Source: Orychophragmus violaceus
Lineage: Eukaryota; Streptophyta; Magnoliopsida; Brassicales; Brassicaceae
Assembly (NCBI GenBank): GCA_030180135.1
Contig: CM058238.1
Coordinates: 43,551,765 to 43,615,764, forward strand
Length of the DNA stretch: 64,000 nt
Direction: 5' to 3'
Part shown: positions 48,079-60,812 of the stretch, piece after piece
Position numbering within the stretch: position 1 is the stretch's first letter
How the letters are laid out: every line of letters begins with the position of its first letter
Position numbers and translations under genes: made by a program
Notes under the pieces: generated by a model
Told to the model about the DNA's origin: nothing
Databases searched by the model: none
The model's input: only the letters and a program-made list of their open reading frames with translations

Positions 48079-48467
48079 TTAGAAGGGAAGTTTAATATTC
48101 TGAAGCTGGTTGGGGCATTCGCATACAAGCTGGACTTACCCCCAAAGATGGCCCAATTTGATAATGTATTTCACGTGTCCCAACTTCAAAAGTGCCTTTC
48201 AGATCAGGATGTCGTCATTCCAGAACTGCCGACAGGAATAAGGGAAAACTTGACCATTGAAGCTATTCCAGTTCGTATAATGGACCGAATGGAAAAGAGT
48301 ACTGTAAGGAAGGCGATTGAAATAGTCAAAATCCTTTGGGATTGTTGTAAAAGTGACTTGGCAAACAAAGAATCGAATGAAAGCTGAATTTCCTAAGTGG
48401 TTCAAGAGAATGACAGAAGAACTTGACTTGGATTCGAGGACGAATCCATTTTAAGGGGGGGGGGACT
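48079..48467 (+). pseudogene. Ty3 pol C-terminal (chromodomain-type) remnant and polypurine tract
   Basis: Reads LVGAFAYKLDLPPKMAQFDN, VFHVSQLQKCLSDQDVVIPE, then RIMDRMEKSTVRKAIEIVKI LWDC, the end of a Ty3 integrase with a chromodomain-like tail. Frame is lost after about 48355, though matches continue (FPKWF and a DSRTNPF-like end). The purine run ttaagggggggggga (48451-48465) directly before the LTR is a polypurine tract. Polymerase, RNase H and most of integrase are deleted. Confidence 0.83.
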
Positions 48468-50095
48468 TGTAACATCCCCGATCCTCAATAGGATTGTTCG
48501 GATGCACCATGAACGAGTTGGAGGAAGAAATCATGAAGAAGAAGCTAAGAAACCTGTCCATGGTGAAAAACACTATTTCCTTATTTAATTCAGAAAATAA
48601 TGGGGACTTTTAGACATATCAATGTCTGTTGGTGCCAAGTCAAAAATGGCAATTTGGCTATATAAGGGGGTGGGTATCCTTGAGTGTCCGGGTAGCCTAG
48701 GAACTTGACCTCGAATAGAACAAGTCTAACAAGGGTCAGAGGGATCAAAGGAATGATTAAGATCGGATCAAGGGAAGAATTCAACTGGAAAGGGAATCCG
48801 GATGTAAAAGTTTGTGGTGGAACTGAGGGTTCGATCCATCCAGTTAAGATCAGGTTCGAGACTTAGCCAAAATCAACGAAGAAAGGTTAAGTTGTCGAGA
48901 TAATCAGCTTGAACCAGCTGAAACATCGAGCGAAACCAGCTGGATCAGCTTAATAGGAAGTCGGGTTGCTCAGCTTCGTAGTTGGAAACGAGATGAGCAA
49001 TATAGTCATATGGATCGTCAGTGAAGACAACTAGTCGGACTGTGTGACAGATTAGTTGAACAAATGGGCAGTTACACTCGAACCGGTGCGAGTGAAAAAT
49101 TGTGACGGTTCGGTCTGGAATCTGATTGGTCGAAGGAAAATTGTTTTTGTTCGCAGAAAACCGACCAGCCGCCTTATAAATGCCAAAGTACGGGCCAAAT
49201 TTGGCCATCACGCACATAAGGGAAATTTATCAAGCCTAAGAACATAGAGAAGGAAAGAACGAGTTAATTGAAATCATCGAGAGTAAGCTAGTCGGAAGGC
49301 GATGGTTGACCGAGGTGATAGACAGATCGAACAAGGAACGTCCCTAAGTTCATTGGTTGGTTATCACCAAATCGCCAGGCAACGGTGAGTGCAAACCGGG
49401 ACTTTATGTTTATATGCGAGACTGGTTCGCTGTCTAGGATAGGATTGGGTTGGTTGGGTGATTTCGACTAGACCGTCTATTCATAGGCTCCGATTATTAA
49501 TTATTATGCTTAACTTATATTGAATGGCTAAGTCTATCAAGGCATCACAGAAGGGCGAGTGGCTTGGGAAATGGGTCGATTCCGCCAACCTCGACCGGTC
49601 TGAAGACGATGGTCTTAATCCTGATTCAACCAGAAGATCCTAAGTGTTTTATCCTGTTTATTTTGCATGATATGCATATCATTCATTCATTCATATAAGT
49701 CGTTACGGTATGCATTCACTAAGTAATTATCGAATTACTTACGCTTTTTTGGAATTTCAGGAAAGGATGGTGAACGGGGTAAGGATTGTGCCTAAGCGAT
49801 GGATTGGAGGCCCAGTGAAAATGGGTGGTGCGAAGACTGTGTAGTGCTAGGATCGATTTAAACTATGTAAAGCCTATAGGAAAACCTACACATGTTGTCG
49901 AATCCTAAAGTTAGTTAAATAAAGATCCAATACTTCTTTTATGTTTGCATAACGACTCTAACTATTTCCGCATATTGACTCTAGAATGTTGAATCACATA
50001 ACAAGCATGAAAAATGACTAAGAATGAAATTCAGACATAAAAACTGAACTGATTGCATGAAACACTTAGTGGGAAATCCAGGATAGGGCGTTTCA
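48468..50095 (+). mobile_element. 3' LTR of the Ty3 element
   Basis: Begins TGTAACATCCCCGATCC right after the polypurine tract. It is proposed to end at gggcgtttca (50095), which gives TG...CA with an imperfect TGTAACATCC/TGAAACGCCC inverted terminus; length about 1.63 kb. The end is less certain than the start. The ORFs inside are not coding. Confidence 0.72.
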
Positions 50096-50915
50096 GATGC
50101 CGTGCCAGATACAGACATATCTGTGGGAAAGCGATTCACAATCTAGCAAGAACCTCCCGCAAAAATCTGTGGATAAGGAAAGTGAGGCCGCATGAACCGA
50201 AAAATGCAAGTACGCGCAGAATCAACCCTCGTGCATTGTCCCCCGGGTTCCCCTGCTATGGGGGATATCAGTCTTGACCTCAGCTCTGATTCCATGTTCA
50301 GCTCGCAACTGCTGCAGATCGTCGCTCATCACGACCGAAGGCTCGACCTCCGGGATGAGAGTTCCGGCATCGTCGCGGTGTTCTTGAGTAGCGTCCTGCA
50401 ATCTTTCGCTTTTCATTTAAAGGAAAGTTGGCGATATCGGAAAAAGGAAGCAAGGTCTTTTCTTTCGAATTTCTCCTAAAAACACTAGAAATCACTTCGA
50501 AATCCTTTAAGAAAATCGACTAACAGATGAAAGAAAGAAAGAAAGCAAAATTTAGGGGAATATGGGAGATTTACCTTGACAAAATAGAGCACGCGGTTGA
50601 GATAGGGAAAGAGTGGTGGGTTCACTAAAGGTATTAGTCCAAGCGGTTCAATGCCATACGGACCTCCCACTTTATTCAATCTCCACTGTTAGATAAGAGA
50701 CCACATAATGATATCTCATCTAAGCGGTTTTCGAGACTGCGTGGGTCCCACGTTCCTTGAGCTTCTGGCCGTCGGATTTGATTTTCCGAAAAGACAATGA
50801 ATCTGAACATATACAGGTTGACGTCAGCAACTTACAGACACGCAGTTCGAAGAACTGTTAACATTTTCCACCAATTAATTATTATAATAAAATAATTAAT
50901 GGTTTGGCGGACAAT
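50096..50915. other. Unassigned DNA between LTRs, with a minus-strand gag-like ORF
   Basis: The minus-strand frame 50416-50222 (MKSERLQDATQEHRDDAGTL, then VVMSDDLQQLRAEHGI) resembles the N-terminus of some retrotransposon gag proteins, but no capsid domain follows. 50485-50915 shows nothing recognisable. It could be the start of another deleted element. Confidence 0.3.
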
Positions 50916-51464
50916 TGTTGGTACCAAAATCCGCACCCGGATTTGGGCCGATAAGGCCTAATGACCTTATCTCTCAAACATGTCAACATTAAAAACATTA
51001 TTCCGACCCAAAACCAAAGCCCATCTCATCTCTGCCTTATCAACTGTAAAACAATCACGTATGGAAGAAGGACACGTCCGATATTTAAGTCAACCGCCGA
51101 GTTGATTTAGTCAAAGCGAATCACTCCGAGAATAGCTCAACAGTCCGGAGATCGTAGAGATCGTTCTAATAAGAGCACTATTAGATATGCAGATAGAGAG
51201 CTCGTCAGAGAGGCTATAAAAGGAGTTCAATTGCTTTAATCAAATGACCTTCTTTTTCACTCACTTTTACACATACAAAACAGATCTACGAGCTCACTGT
51301 ACACTCTCTCTTGAGATCCTTTGTAATATTCTTTCATCAACACAAAATAATTATGAAATCTATTGTTCGTTTTAGATAGTTCTTTGAAGTGTGACCTTTA
51401 AGGTTCCAGCCCTTCGACAATCTCCGTTCTAAATTACAAATCTCTAGTGTGGATTTATGAATCC
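50916..51464 (+). mobile_element. Putative solo LTR or TRIM-like element
   Basis: Starts TGTTGGTACCAAAATCC. acaat occurs immediately before (50911-50915) and at 51465-51469. It has a good TATA context (ggctataaaaggag, 51212) and a CT-rich stretch after it, the usual U3-R-U5 layout. The proposed end, gaatcc, is not the expected CA, and a palindrome tgtggatttatgaatccaca ends here, so limits are uncertain. Confidence 0.4.
51213..51220 (+). promoter_or_regulatory. TATA box of the putative LTR
   Basis: CTATAAAA in GC-flanked context about 300 bp into the LTR-like block. No gene follows; transcription would read into AT-rich DNA. Confidence 0.45.
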
Positions 51465-51469
51465 ACAAT

Positions 51470-54400
51470 TAGTATGTTTAATCTTAGTTATAATGACTGC
51501 ATTTCTGTTTTTGTTTTTCATTTTCAGGTATATTTCGGTTATATAATAATTGTTTTTAATTATATAAAATTTTCATTTAATAAAACTAAAATCAAGAGTG
51601 TTATAATTGTATGACAATCAATAATACTGAAATTAATTCTCCCTCATACTTTATTATTATTATTTTAGTAGCACTATTCAACACTAAAATCGATAATATC
51701 TCTATTTTTTTAAGAAGAAAAGGAAAGAATGGTGTATGATACATGTGGATTGTGAATAAATTTATTCACTAATTCATTTATCACTCATGTATCATAGTAT
51801 ATAACTAAATTAGTTTATAAGTTATCAATATAATTTTGTGTAATCATATATAATGAAAGACAAATTTAGTCTCTTCTCGGCTCTCCACTTCAGCACTGTC
51901 TTTTTATCTATGTGGCAAACCTTTTTTATTTCTATTATTTTTATTTAATACTACATTAATTAATACAACAATATAAACAATATATTAATGGTAAAGTGAA
52001 AAGACAAAAAAATGTAAGTAAAAAATTCAATTTTAAGAGAGGTTTTAATGGTAAGAATCAACAAATTTATATTATTTACATAATTAAAACATTCAGTCGA
52101 TTAAAAGTGTTGTAATTATTCATCCCACATACATTATATGTTTTTGTTGAAAATAGTATTTTGGTCTATTTTTGTAAAAGCATACTTTAGAATTCAAATC
52201 CACTTTTCTTATGTTTATTGCGTTTTTGCTGAAATGTGAAATTACAACACAATATTGACAGCTTATAGTTAACTCAAACTTTCAAGAAACCGAACAAATA
52301 TCGCAAATTATATAAAATAAAACAGTATCGACCATCAAAGTATCCTATTACTAATAAAATTTGAAGTTAAATGAATTTGAAGGTGTCCACATAGGATTTA
52401 AAAAACTCAATTTCATTGTTCCACTTCACCATTCAAAATTGAAGAAGTTTACAAATTTTAATATTTATGTATACTTTTTTAAGTAATAAGATCATTATGG
52501 AATGTGTCCAAATAAATTTAATAAACTCATATTTATTATTCCAATTCATCATTCAAAATTAAGAAAATTTATAAATTTTAATGTTTATGTATAAATTTTG
52601 TTTTAAGAATTATGTATCATTTTACTAACTTATAGAAAATAAAATAATTGTGGAAATTATGCTATATTAAAATTGTGAAACTAAAAAAAATCATATATTT
52701 TTAAATTTTTTAAGAAATTAAGAAAAATAATGTTATATTAGAATAGTGAAATTAAGAAAGGTTACAAAAGTTTAAAAAAATTCAAATCAGCATTCTTTAA
52801 TTTTTTGACAAAACAATTCCACATCATCATTCAAAATTAAGAATTTTTACAAATTTTAAAATTTTTGATTATTTTTATTAGAATTAACAAAAATTCTATT
52901 AACTTATATAAAAATAAGATAATACGATAATTATGGAAAATTGTGATATTACTAGAATTATAAATTTAAGAGTTTACAAAATTTTAAAAATTAAAAATAA
53001 TATAGAATTTAAAATAAGTTATTAAATATTAGCATATATATATATATTGATAAATAATAAACTTACAAATTTTCTGTCTTTTAAAAATATATTTTAAAAT
53101 GAACGATATATCGGAATGGTTTACATATTGCTTATTGTATTTACTTTTTAATAAAATCAAATGAATGACATGACAATAATTAATTTTTGTAATTTTTGTT
53201 GATAAATAATATTATATTTAAAAAGACATGATAATAATGAAATAAATATAGTAAAACAAATAATATACATTTATTTAAATTTTAATAATAAATTTACCAA
53301 AATACATATAATTATATATTTGCAAATTTTAAGATTTTCGTTATTAAAGTATAAAATATATAGAAATTATGTAAAAATTTTCATAAACAAAAAAATAAAT
53401 AGTACTTTACAAAAGATAAAAAGAAAAATATAAAAATATTTAAATTAGTAAAAAATCTAAGTAGTAAAAATACAATTTCGGCAAAGTGATTGTATAAACT
53501 TAAAAGTATCTTAGAAATAATATAGTTACAAAATAGTAAAAATAATTAGACGAAATCAATTGGTTGCATGAAATTTATGTTTATTATTATGAAATTTAAT
53601 ACCAACATTTTTTTTTTTGCTATTATGAAATTTGTTTTTGTTTAAAATTTAAATAGTAAAATACAAAAATATTAAATACAAAATAAAGTTTATTAGGTTT
53701 GTTTTGTTTTGAGAAGCTTGAAGATATATATGATACATACATTAAAGAACTTTATGATTTAGTTACTGATGTTTATGAAGCAGTTTTTTAAAGAGTATGG
53801 TAGTGTTGTAACCAAAGTTGGGAGTAAGATATCATCTCAGTCTGGTGTGAACCTCAACTCATATTAGAAATTTTTTTTTAAAACCATTAAGTAATGTGTT
53901 TGGAAGAATGGATCTAGATAATGATCAATGATAGGAATAATGGATTTTGTGTATAAAGAGATGGTAAATGAAACATGGTTTCAGGATGCAAAGTAATAAG
54001 TTGGAGTTATATTTGAAGGGAAGAAAATAGAGAATCTTAAACCTAGTCTGCTAGGATTAGAATATGATGCTTTGTCGTAGTGGAGGATCAATAGTCTAAA
54101 GTTCAGTATTATCATAAATAACAATAGACGTATTTGCATTGTAAGTGTCTTATATGACATAAGCTAGTGATTGTATCCTAGACCTATATGAAAAATGTCT
54201 GACTTATTAAGTGATTGAAGTCTTAATGTGCACAAAACTATTGATGAAGTGTGAAATTTTAAATAAAAGAGAAGTTGTTTAATAATCAACAAATCCTTAT
54301 CTATATTGAATTGCAAGATAAACTTGAGAAAGTAGTTTATGTTCTTTAAAATCTACTTTTAACTTTCTATTTTAACTTTTAACTTTTGTTCTTTTAAAAA

Positions 54401-56953
54401 AATTAGAATTTGAGAGTGAAAGCACCTTTCAAAATAAAATTGATATCTGAATTTAGCTAGTAATTTATACCTAGATCTATATAACAATTTTTGATTCATT
54501 ATGATCAGAGTCTTAATGTGCACTAAACAATTGATGAAATTTGAAATTCAGTTAAATATGAAAGGAGTGGTTAATAATCAACAAGGCATTTCCAACATTA
54601 AATTGTAAGATAAACTTGAGAAAATGTAGTTTAGTGAAACAATATTGTTTTTTTTTAATATAATCTTCTGTTTTGACTTTTAACTTGTTTTTGTCAATCT
54701 TCTTTAGATCTGAAAACTAAAACAATTTTCAAAACCGATATTTTGTTAGATTAGGATTCGGCTATTAAATATTCTTTTGTCTATTCATAGTTTTTATTAA
54801 TATGATGATGATTTAATAATTTAGAGGTATTCTGCATTTTTATACAGGTTTATGATTTTTGTAATATAAATCTAAAGAAGATTTATTTTATCAACAATTT
54901 ACGAGGTTTGTCAATTGAACGACCTAGAATTGGTGAGTTGCTCAACTTTAAAAACGAGTCTTCTTCGTAATATCAACATTTTGATATAGTTCAATGATAA
55001 ATAATATTGTTTAAGAATTGGTTTCAGTTTGGAATGTTTTCTTTATTATAAAAATTTAAAACTCAAAAAAGAAAAAGTAAATCCAATTCGATTAAATATA
55101 ATTTAATACTAGTTTTCTTGTTGTTTTGTCGCATTTTTATAGTAATATATAATATTTATATGTTTATGATATTTATAAATTAAATTGTAATTTTAATATA
55201 TATTTGTACATACATATTTATGTTCTAATTGTTTTTTAAATATTTTAATTAAACTTATGTGTAATTAATTGTTGGACACATATTAATTTTTTTCTACAAA
55301 ATTTGATGTGTCAATGTTCGAGAACTGCCCTTTAAATTTGAAATATTTATACATTTTTATTCTATGTCCTTCAAATATTTGTCTATTTGAAAAATAGGTT
55401 AGTGTATCTTTTCCTTTTGTTGTAGTCTATAGTTTTCTTTTGTTGTAGTCAAGTGGTTTATGAGGGTGTAGCGCTTAATCAATGAACCATAATTTATTAA
55501 TAAATTTTTATTTTAAGGTTTTTATTATTTTATTTAAATATAATAAATTTGTTATAAATTATAAATATATGAAAACATGTTGTATAAAATATTTTATATA
55601 TTCTGTTAACAAACTTGATGTTAATTTTTTATATATTTAAGTTTAACAGATTTAACAAACGATTATGCAATGAGTTAGTACGAATTAGACCTTATGTTAA
55701 TACAAACCACCCAGTAGAAAAGGTTGGATGCTTTTGCATGGTTGAGATGAACGGTAAACCATGTGTCAACCTAATGTAGGTAGATTATAAAAGAAATATG
55801 GGAATTTGAAATTTGTCCCACATCTACTACGATACAAAAATGAGTAGAAATCTTTAGTATAAATATGTATAATATATAATTATTATCAAATACTAACAGG
55901 CTTCATTTAAGGCTCATAGTTGATTAAAAGAAATATATTGATGATAATAAAATGGAATGGTTTGTTGAGATGATGGATTGATGTGATATACTCATTTGGG
56001 ACACATGATTTTGTTTTTATGTTATTGGTGTTGATTCTTTCGTTGTATGGACGATATAAATGAAAACATCAATGATTTAGGTGATATTGGTGTTGTGCTT
56101 TCACTAAGCTAGACACTGAATATGAACATAAATTTATATTATTGTTTGTTTAAAGATAATTGATGAGAGTTTACAAAAAAAAAACAATTAATGATATGAG
56201 CTAATTATTTTATCACATGCATAAAATAAAATCATTCAAAATACTAATTATTTAACTAGATGCATACTAGAAACTCATCCAAAAAACCAAAAAAATTGAA
56301 TGATTTTAAATAGAGAGTCTAAATGCAGCAAATTCATCCAAGAGTTATAAAAGTTCAAAATAATTATGTCTAAACTGAATAATTATAAATCAGTATACCC
56401 ATAAAGTGAGCACAACTTATCAAAACTCTAATCCTTATATCTCTTATATGAATAAATAAATTGATTCCCTAGCGAAGAAGCTTCATATTCGACAGAGAGC
56501 AAAAAAATATGAGATCGAACAATATTCACTCATTTCTTCCTCAACAACTACATGTACATATTCCATTGAAGATTACTTGAAGGGTTTTTGATGTTTATTA
56601 TCATTAGAAAGTATAAGTCGGTTTGTTATGTGATTCTAACACAAATTATTTGAAGATTTTTGATGTTTATTGTAAGTAAATGATTTGTTGATTATGATTT
56701 TTATGGCATTTTAATTTTATGTGTCTACTCCTAGTTTATGAAGCTTGATTTTCTATGGTAGGACTTCTAAAAAAAATTGAATCATGATGGTCTTATCAAT
56801 TGTAGATGGTCTTATCATAGTATACTAAAGATAATGAGTTGATGATTTTCTGAGTTTGTTGTGGTAATTTTAGTTTCTTATTGACATTGTTTGTTGGTGA
56901 TGGGTTTTAGATCTTGTAGTTCTTGAACAAGGTTTCAGTATGTTGCATTTAGA
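51470..56953. other. 5.5 kb AT-rich intergenic DNA, no gene seen
   Basis: No open frame long enough or similar to a known protein. 52343-52880 begins tcctattactaataaaa and holds repeated gtgtcca...aattcatcattcaaaatt units about 110-130 bp apart (52385, 52500, 52800). That looks like a Helitron 5' end, but no 3' hairpin-CTRR end was found. AT dinucleotide runs occur near 53034. From 55500 the DNA has scattered unique-looking sequence without signals. Confidence 0.5.
54165..54745 (+). repeat. ~290-bp diverged tandem duplication
   Basis: gtcttaatgtgcac recurs at 54220 and 54510, with matching flanks (cctagacctatat / cctagatctatat; taataatcaaca; gcaagataaacttgagaaa / gtaagataaacttgagaaa). The copies differ by many substitutions and small indels, so the duplication is old. 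It is not coding. Confidence 0.8.
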
Positions 56954-57370
56954 CACTACAAGAAAACAACATTTTTGCGACTGGACCTTGCGACTATACT
57001 TGTAGTCGTAACATTAGCCACTATTCGGGGACAATATTGCTAATATTTTGCGACAACGGATTATTGGACGTGTATTAGTCACTTATATACGACCAAAAAT
57101 GATTGTCACCAATTTAATCGTCGATTGACGACTGATTAACGACCCTTGTCGAGACCAGAAAAAATAGTCGCAGGCTAGTCGGTGATATGGCGACTATTTT
57201 TGCGTCTGATGTTAAGAGTTGTAGAACATTCGCGAATTAGTCAGTACATGGGCGACTAATGCGCTACTTCGGGTATAGTAGTAACCAAGTCGTTTATTTG
57301 TCGCTATTGATACGACTAATATTCAACTTATTATTCGTTTCGAAAAGTAGTCGGGTATAGGTCGTATCAT
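56954..57370 (+). repeat. CACTA element 3 left terminus and subterminal repeats
   Basis: The CACTA start is followed by repeated gcgact, tagtcg, acgactaat and gacgactgatta motifs in both orientations, on average every 20-30 bp. The repeat field ends near 57370; 57371-57700 is AT-rich with no gene. Confidence 0.85.
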
Positions 57371-57702
57371 ATAGTATTTATTGGATTTTGTAATAATAGT
57401 ATGAGATAGTTTGATCTTCTGGAGTCCATGCAAAAACTTTTATTGTCGTATCACAAATGAAATATATACTTTGATATTTGAATTTAACAATAATCAAATT
57501 GATCAGGGTTTCTATATGCTATTTAAATAATGTAATAAAACGGAGATTATGATATATAGTGGACAAAAAGGTTGTAAACATTAACGATAAATGTGTTTTT
57601 AAAAGAAACATGAAGACAATCAACATATCATCTAACCCAAAAAATAACAAAGTTTAATAAGGTCTTGTAAGACAAGTACATAATTTAGTAGATATTTAAC
57701 TA

Positions 57703-58877
57703 GGGCATAATTTCTTCCGGATATTGGTCAGGTACTGGATTTGGAAAGCTACCAAATAGAAAACAATGTATGAATTCCGGAAACATATAAAGCATATTAC
57801 ATAATGAGTTACATTTGGTTTATAACCAAAACCTGTTGAGAAATCCATTAAAGTCCGGGTTGTTGGTTTGATCGTACATAATCGTTGACATCCCTTCTTC
57901 TCCTTTGAGCCAAGTTACACCCAATTAAATAAATTTTATACACAAACACCATTAACATTTTAAACAATATAGAAATCAAAAGTATCATCAATCCTAAACC
58001 CAGACATGTAATACACCATGAGGTCATTCTAAAAATAAACTAAATTGAATTTCTAATCATACCCATTTCGCGCTTTCTATAGAAGCACTGGAGAATCACA
58101 AAGAGATCTCTATCAGCATCCTTCCAAAACCTTTTTACTAGTTCCTTAGCATCTTCCCCGATAAATAAACACCGAAGACTCCGGAGGCTAGAAAAAAATG
58201 TATTTTCATTTTCTTATTATCATATACAAACAACAAAACATATGTGAGGAATATTATATAGACATTTGTTTAACTAACCTTAGGTCTGCAACTTTGGTCG
58301 GCCTGTCCAATGAGGTTCAAGGTTTCCAACAAGTGTAACAACACCAAGGACATCTAGAATAGAAAAATAAAATCATTTAGAAAACTATATCTTTATCTAT
58401 TTAGTTAAAAATCTAATGTCTACCACACATGCAAATAACATGATTAATATAATCCGATAACGGAAACACCTGTATAGATTAAAAGTTACCTATAGGGTAT
58501 TAATCACAGACTCTTCCATCTAATATATCCGGAAACGATTCAAATTGCATAAAATGACCTTCCGGAATATTATCATAAGTTAGGCAGAAAGATGTGTTTA
58601 ACCCGAATATGAGTTTGAAATCGTGAGGGGTCAACGACGCATATTCCGGTGCTTGTACAACTCGAGCATTGGCAAGTTTAAACCAAAGACCCTCACACCA
58701 TGTAGAGAAACAAAATTTCTCAATAAAAGAGGCAGGAACAGTTGCCTTTATTTTCATACCCTAAATCAATAAACGGATATCTTAAAAAAAAACATGCAAA
58801 AGAAGAACTTTTAGGTCCCAGAAGCAAGGAATGAAGTTGTTGATTTGAGAAATTTTTCCGAAAGTCTGTGGAGCCAT
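57703..58877 (-). pseudogene. Helitron-type RPA-like gene, minus-strand copy, decayed
   Basis: Paralogue of the 25933 gene with the same exon order: 58877-58800 (MAPQTFGKISQINNFIPCFW), 58757-58500 (MKIKATVPASFIEKF, VVQAPEYASLTPHDFKLIFG, FPDILDGRVCD), about 58355-58278 (DVLGVVTLVGNLEPHW), about 58190-58070 (KELVKRFWKDADRDLFVILQ), about 57922-57836 (MYDQTNNPDFNGFLNRF) and about 57753-57703 (SFPNPVPDQYPEEIMP, stop). The end of exon 1 and intron 1 are deleted, losing the RFGDECI segment; exon 3 is truncated by a stop, and exon 2 ends in TGA. No Helitron ends are recognised around it. It lies inside the possible CACTA element 3. Confidence 0.75.
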
Positions 58878-59526
58878 GGTTGAGAATCGCAGAAATTTTC
58901 GTAGAAATTTTCGCACAACCAATTGTTTAAAAAAACTATTTGGGCCACAACCGCTAATGATATTTTTTTCGGCGGGACATTTATGCTGCAGCAACGCTCC
59001 AAACTTGTTTTTAACGTTTCATTTGGTAGGCTTAGGTTTATTGTTTACACATTAATGAGAGACAAGAAGAATATTCAATGTTCCTCTCAACCGATATTAT
59101 TAAATTTCCTTAACATGATAAGTTCGTATATACACAAACAAAAAAAATATCAGATATCTAGAAAGATTCACAAAATCATAATTTAATTTCTCAAACCATC
59201 TTAAAACAGTAAGAACATTTCACACCAACCATCAAAAGGGCACTTATGGGTGTTTCTCTACGAGACCCCCATCAAATCAACACTAGTTAAATATATATCA
59301 TGCAAAGGAGAGTTACAATGTTTGGTTAACTTGCTCTGTTTTTATTAAATTGTGGCCATCAATTATCGACTATCATCATGCCATAAATTCATCCGTTTAG
59401 ATTATATTAATATTTCCATTGTTGCGTTGTAAATATAAATAAATTCGGTAGGTTTATAACTTGCTTATTTTTCATTATTTGAAAGGTCGATAGCTACATA
59501 ATCTACTACATTTAACAAACATTATA

Positions 59527-60270
59527 TTAATAAGGATCATCAAAAAGATAATGGGGCCAAATTGCGCAATTATCTCTTATGATTGTGAAGAAGAATAGTG
59601 ACTCAAGGGTCCAAAAGCATGTATCGCAGATGTTTGTACCTTTGAAACCATTGTCCCACCAACTCAACCCAGTCTTTATCGGAGCACACAAACATCTATA
59701 AAGCCTTTTGATGTCTAATCCTCTTCGCTTCTTATAGAACAATTTACACCGTTTGTCTGACCGTCCATACCTTTGTCTCATAGTTATCTTAACACGTACT
59801 CGAGTTGCAAATTCACGCTCGGTGATGTACCCATGGTTCAAAACTTCTCCATCTCCATAAAATACCCGCAAGAACATGGAGTATGCTGATATCCCTGTCT
59901 TCCATCCACTATATGCTGATCTTTTGATCATAGCCTCTCCTTTAACCATCTGCTCGATGGAGGTCAACGATTGGTCGGCCCAATTGTCGCAATATACAAA
60001 AAGACACATACCTTTGAGGAGAAGAACAGAAGGGTTTTCGTTTTCCAGACATTTGTTGGCCAATTTAGTTATAACCCTAGGTGGGCACCAGATATCTTCA
60101 GTAATGTCGGAGAAGTACAGATCGACCGACTTATAGAAGTCTGAGCTTTCTCCGACGTTTTGCATCGCAGTGCATGTTGCTTTCATCCGAGCCGAATAGC
60201 GTATCCCTTGGTTATCGTCAATGACGGCAAGAAGGATTTTATTTAGGATATCACTAGGAAGTAAATCCAT
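59527..60270 (-). CDS. F-box protein, At2g35280/At1g67623-like
   Basis: An intact single-exon gene of 247 codons. The N-terminus MDLLPSDILNKILLAVIDDN is a degenerate F-box (LP-x-D-x-L-x-x-I-L), which would bind SKP1 in an SCF ubiquitin ligase. Next comes the family's middle region (KCLENENPSVLLLKGMCLFV, SGWKTGISAYSMFLRVFYGD). The C-terminal part has conserved cysteines (CLCAPI ... ICDTCFW) that could bind a metal, then a hydrophobic end. Start chosen at ATG 60270 because it opens directly with the F-box; a possible TATA (ataaataaac on the minus strand, near 60362) lies about 90 bp upstream. The substrate is unknown. It is one of two tandem copies about 540 bp apart. Confidence 0.65.
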   Translation of the reverse strand: MDLLPSDILNKILLAVIDDNQGIRYSARMKATCTAMQNVGESSDFYKSVDLYFSDITEDIWCPPRVITKLANKCLENENPSVLLLKGMCLFVYCDNWADQSLTSIEQMVKGEAMIKRSAYSGWKTGISAYSMFLRVFYGDGEVLNHGYITEREFATRVRVKITMRQRYGRSDKRCKLFYKKRRGLDIKRLYRCLCAPIKTGLSWWDNGFKGTNICDTCFWTLESLFFFTIIRDNCAIWPHYLFDDPY

Positions 60271-60812
60271 GGCCGATTTTGGTTAGAAAATTTTGGAAAC
60301 AAGCAAAGAGAATTTAAAAAAATATTGCAGATTGTTAGAGATAGGTATTGTTTCTAAGGTTTATTTATTGATATGATCCAACCTTTGGGTTTTCCATAAA
60401 TTTAAATAGTATTTATGTTGTTATTATTTATTACTTAATATGCATCTATTGGCGTGCATCTTCGGCTGGAGTAAGTATGTACATGATGAATCTAATTCGC
60501 TAGGTAGTGATATGTAATGTCGCTTCATTATTTATTGCAATTTAAAATTTATTACAAAAACGTGTTGTTACTTGCATGGAAATATTGTTGAAAAAAATAT
60601 TTAGATAAATGTTCTTTCATTTAATTATCGCGCCTTTTTCCGCAAAAAGTCATATATTCAATTATAAAATACTCTGGAAGTATTACCATTTTCACCCAAA
60701 GATAATGCATATACTCCTTCCGATAAAAATTTGCACATAAATGAAAACATCATATAATATTATTCGCAGTTTAACACAATCTATTCTAGTCGACCCTCTA
60801 AATGAAGGATAA

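Noticed and set aside
48945..49247. 90-codon and 63-codon ORFs in the Ty3 LTR
   Set aside because: They lie wholly inside non-coding LTR sequence and have no similarity that I recognise.
55100..55130. CTAGT preceded by an AT-rich palindrome as a Helitron 3' end
   Set aside because: The stem is pure A/T and unlike the GC-rich terminators of the other Helitrons here; CTAG occurs often by chance.
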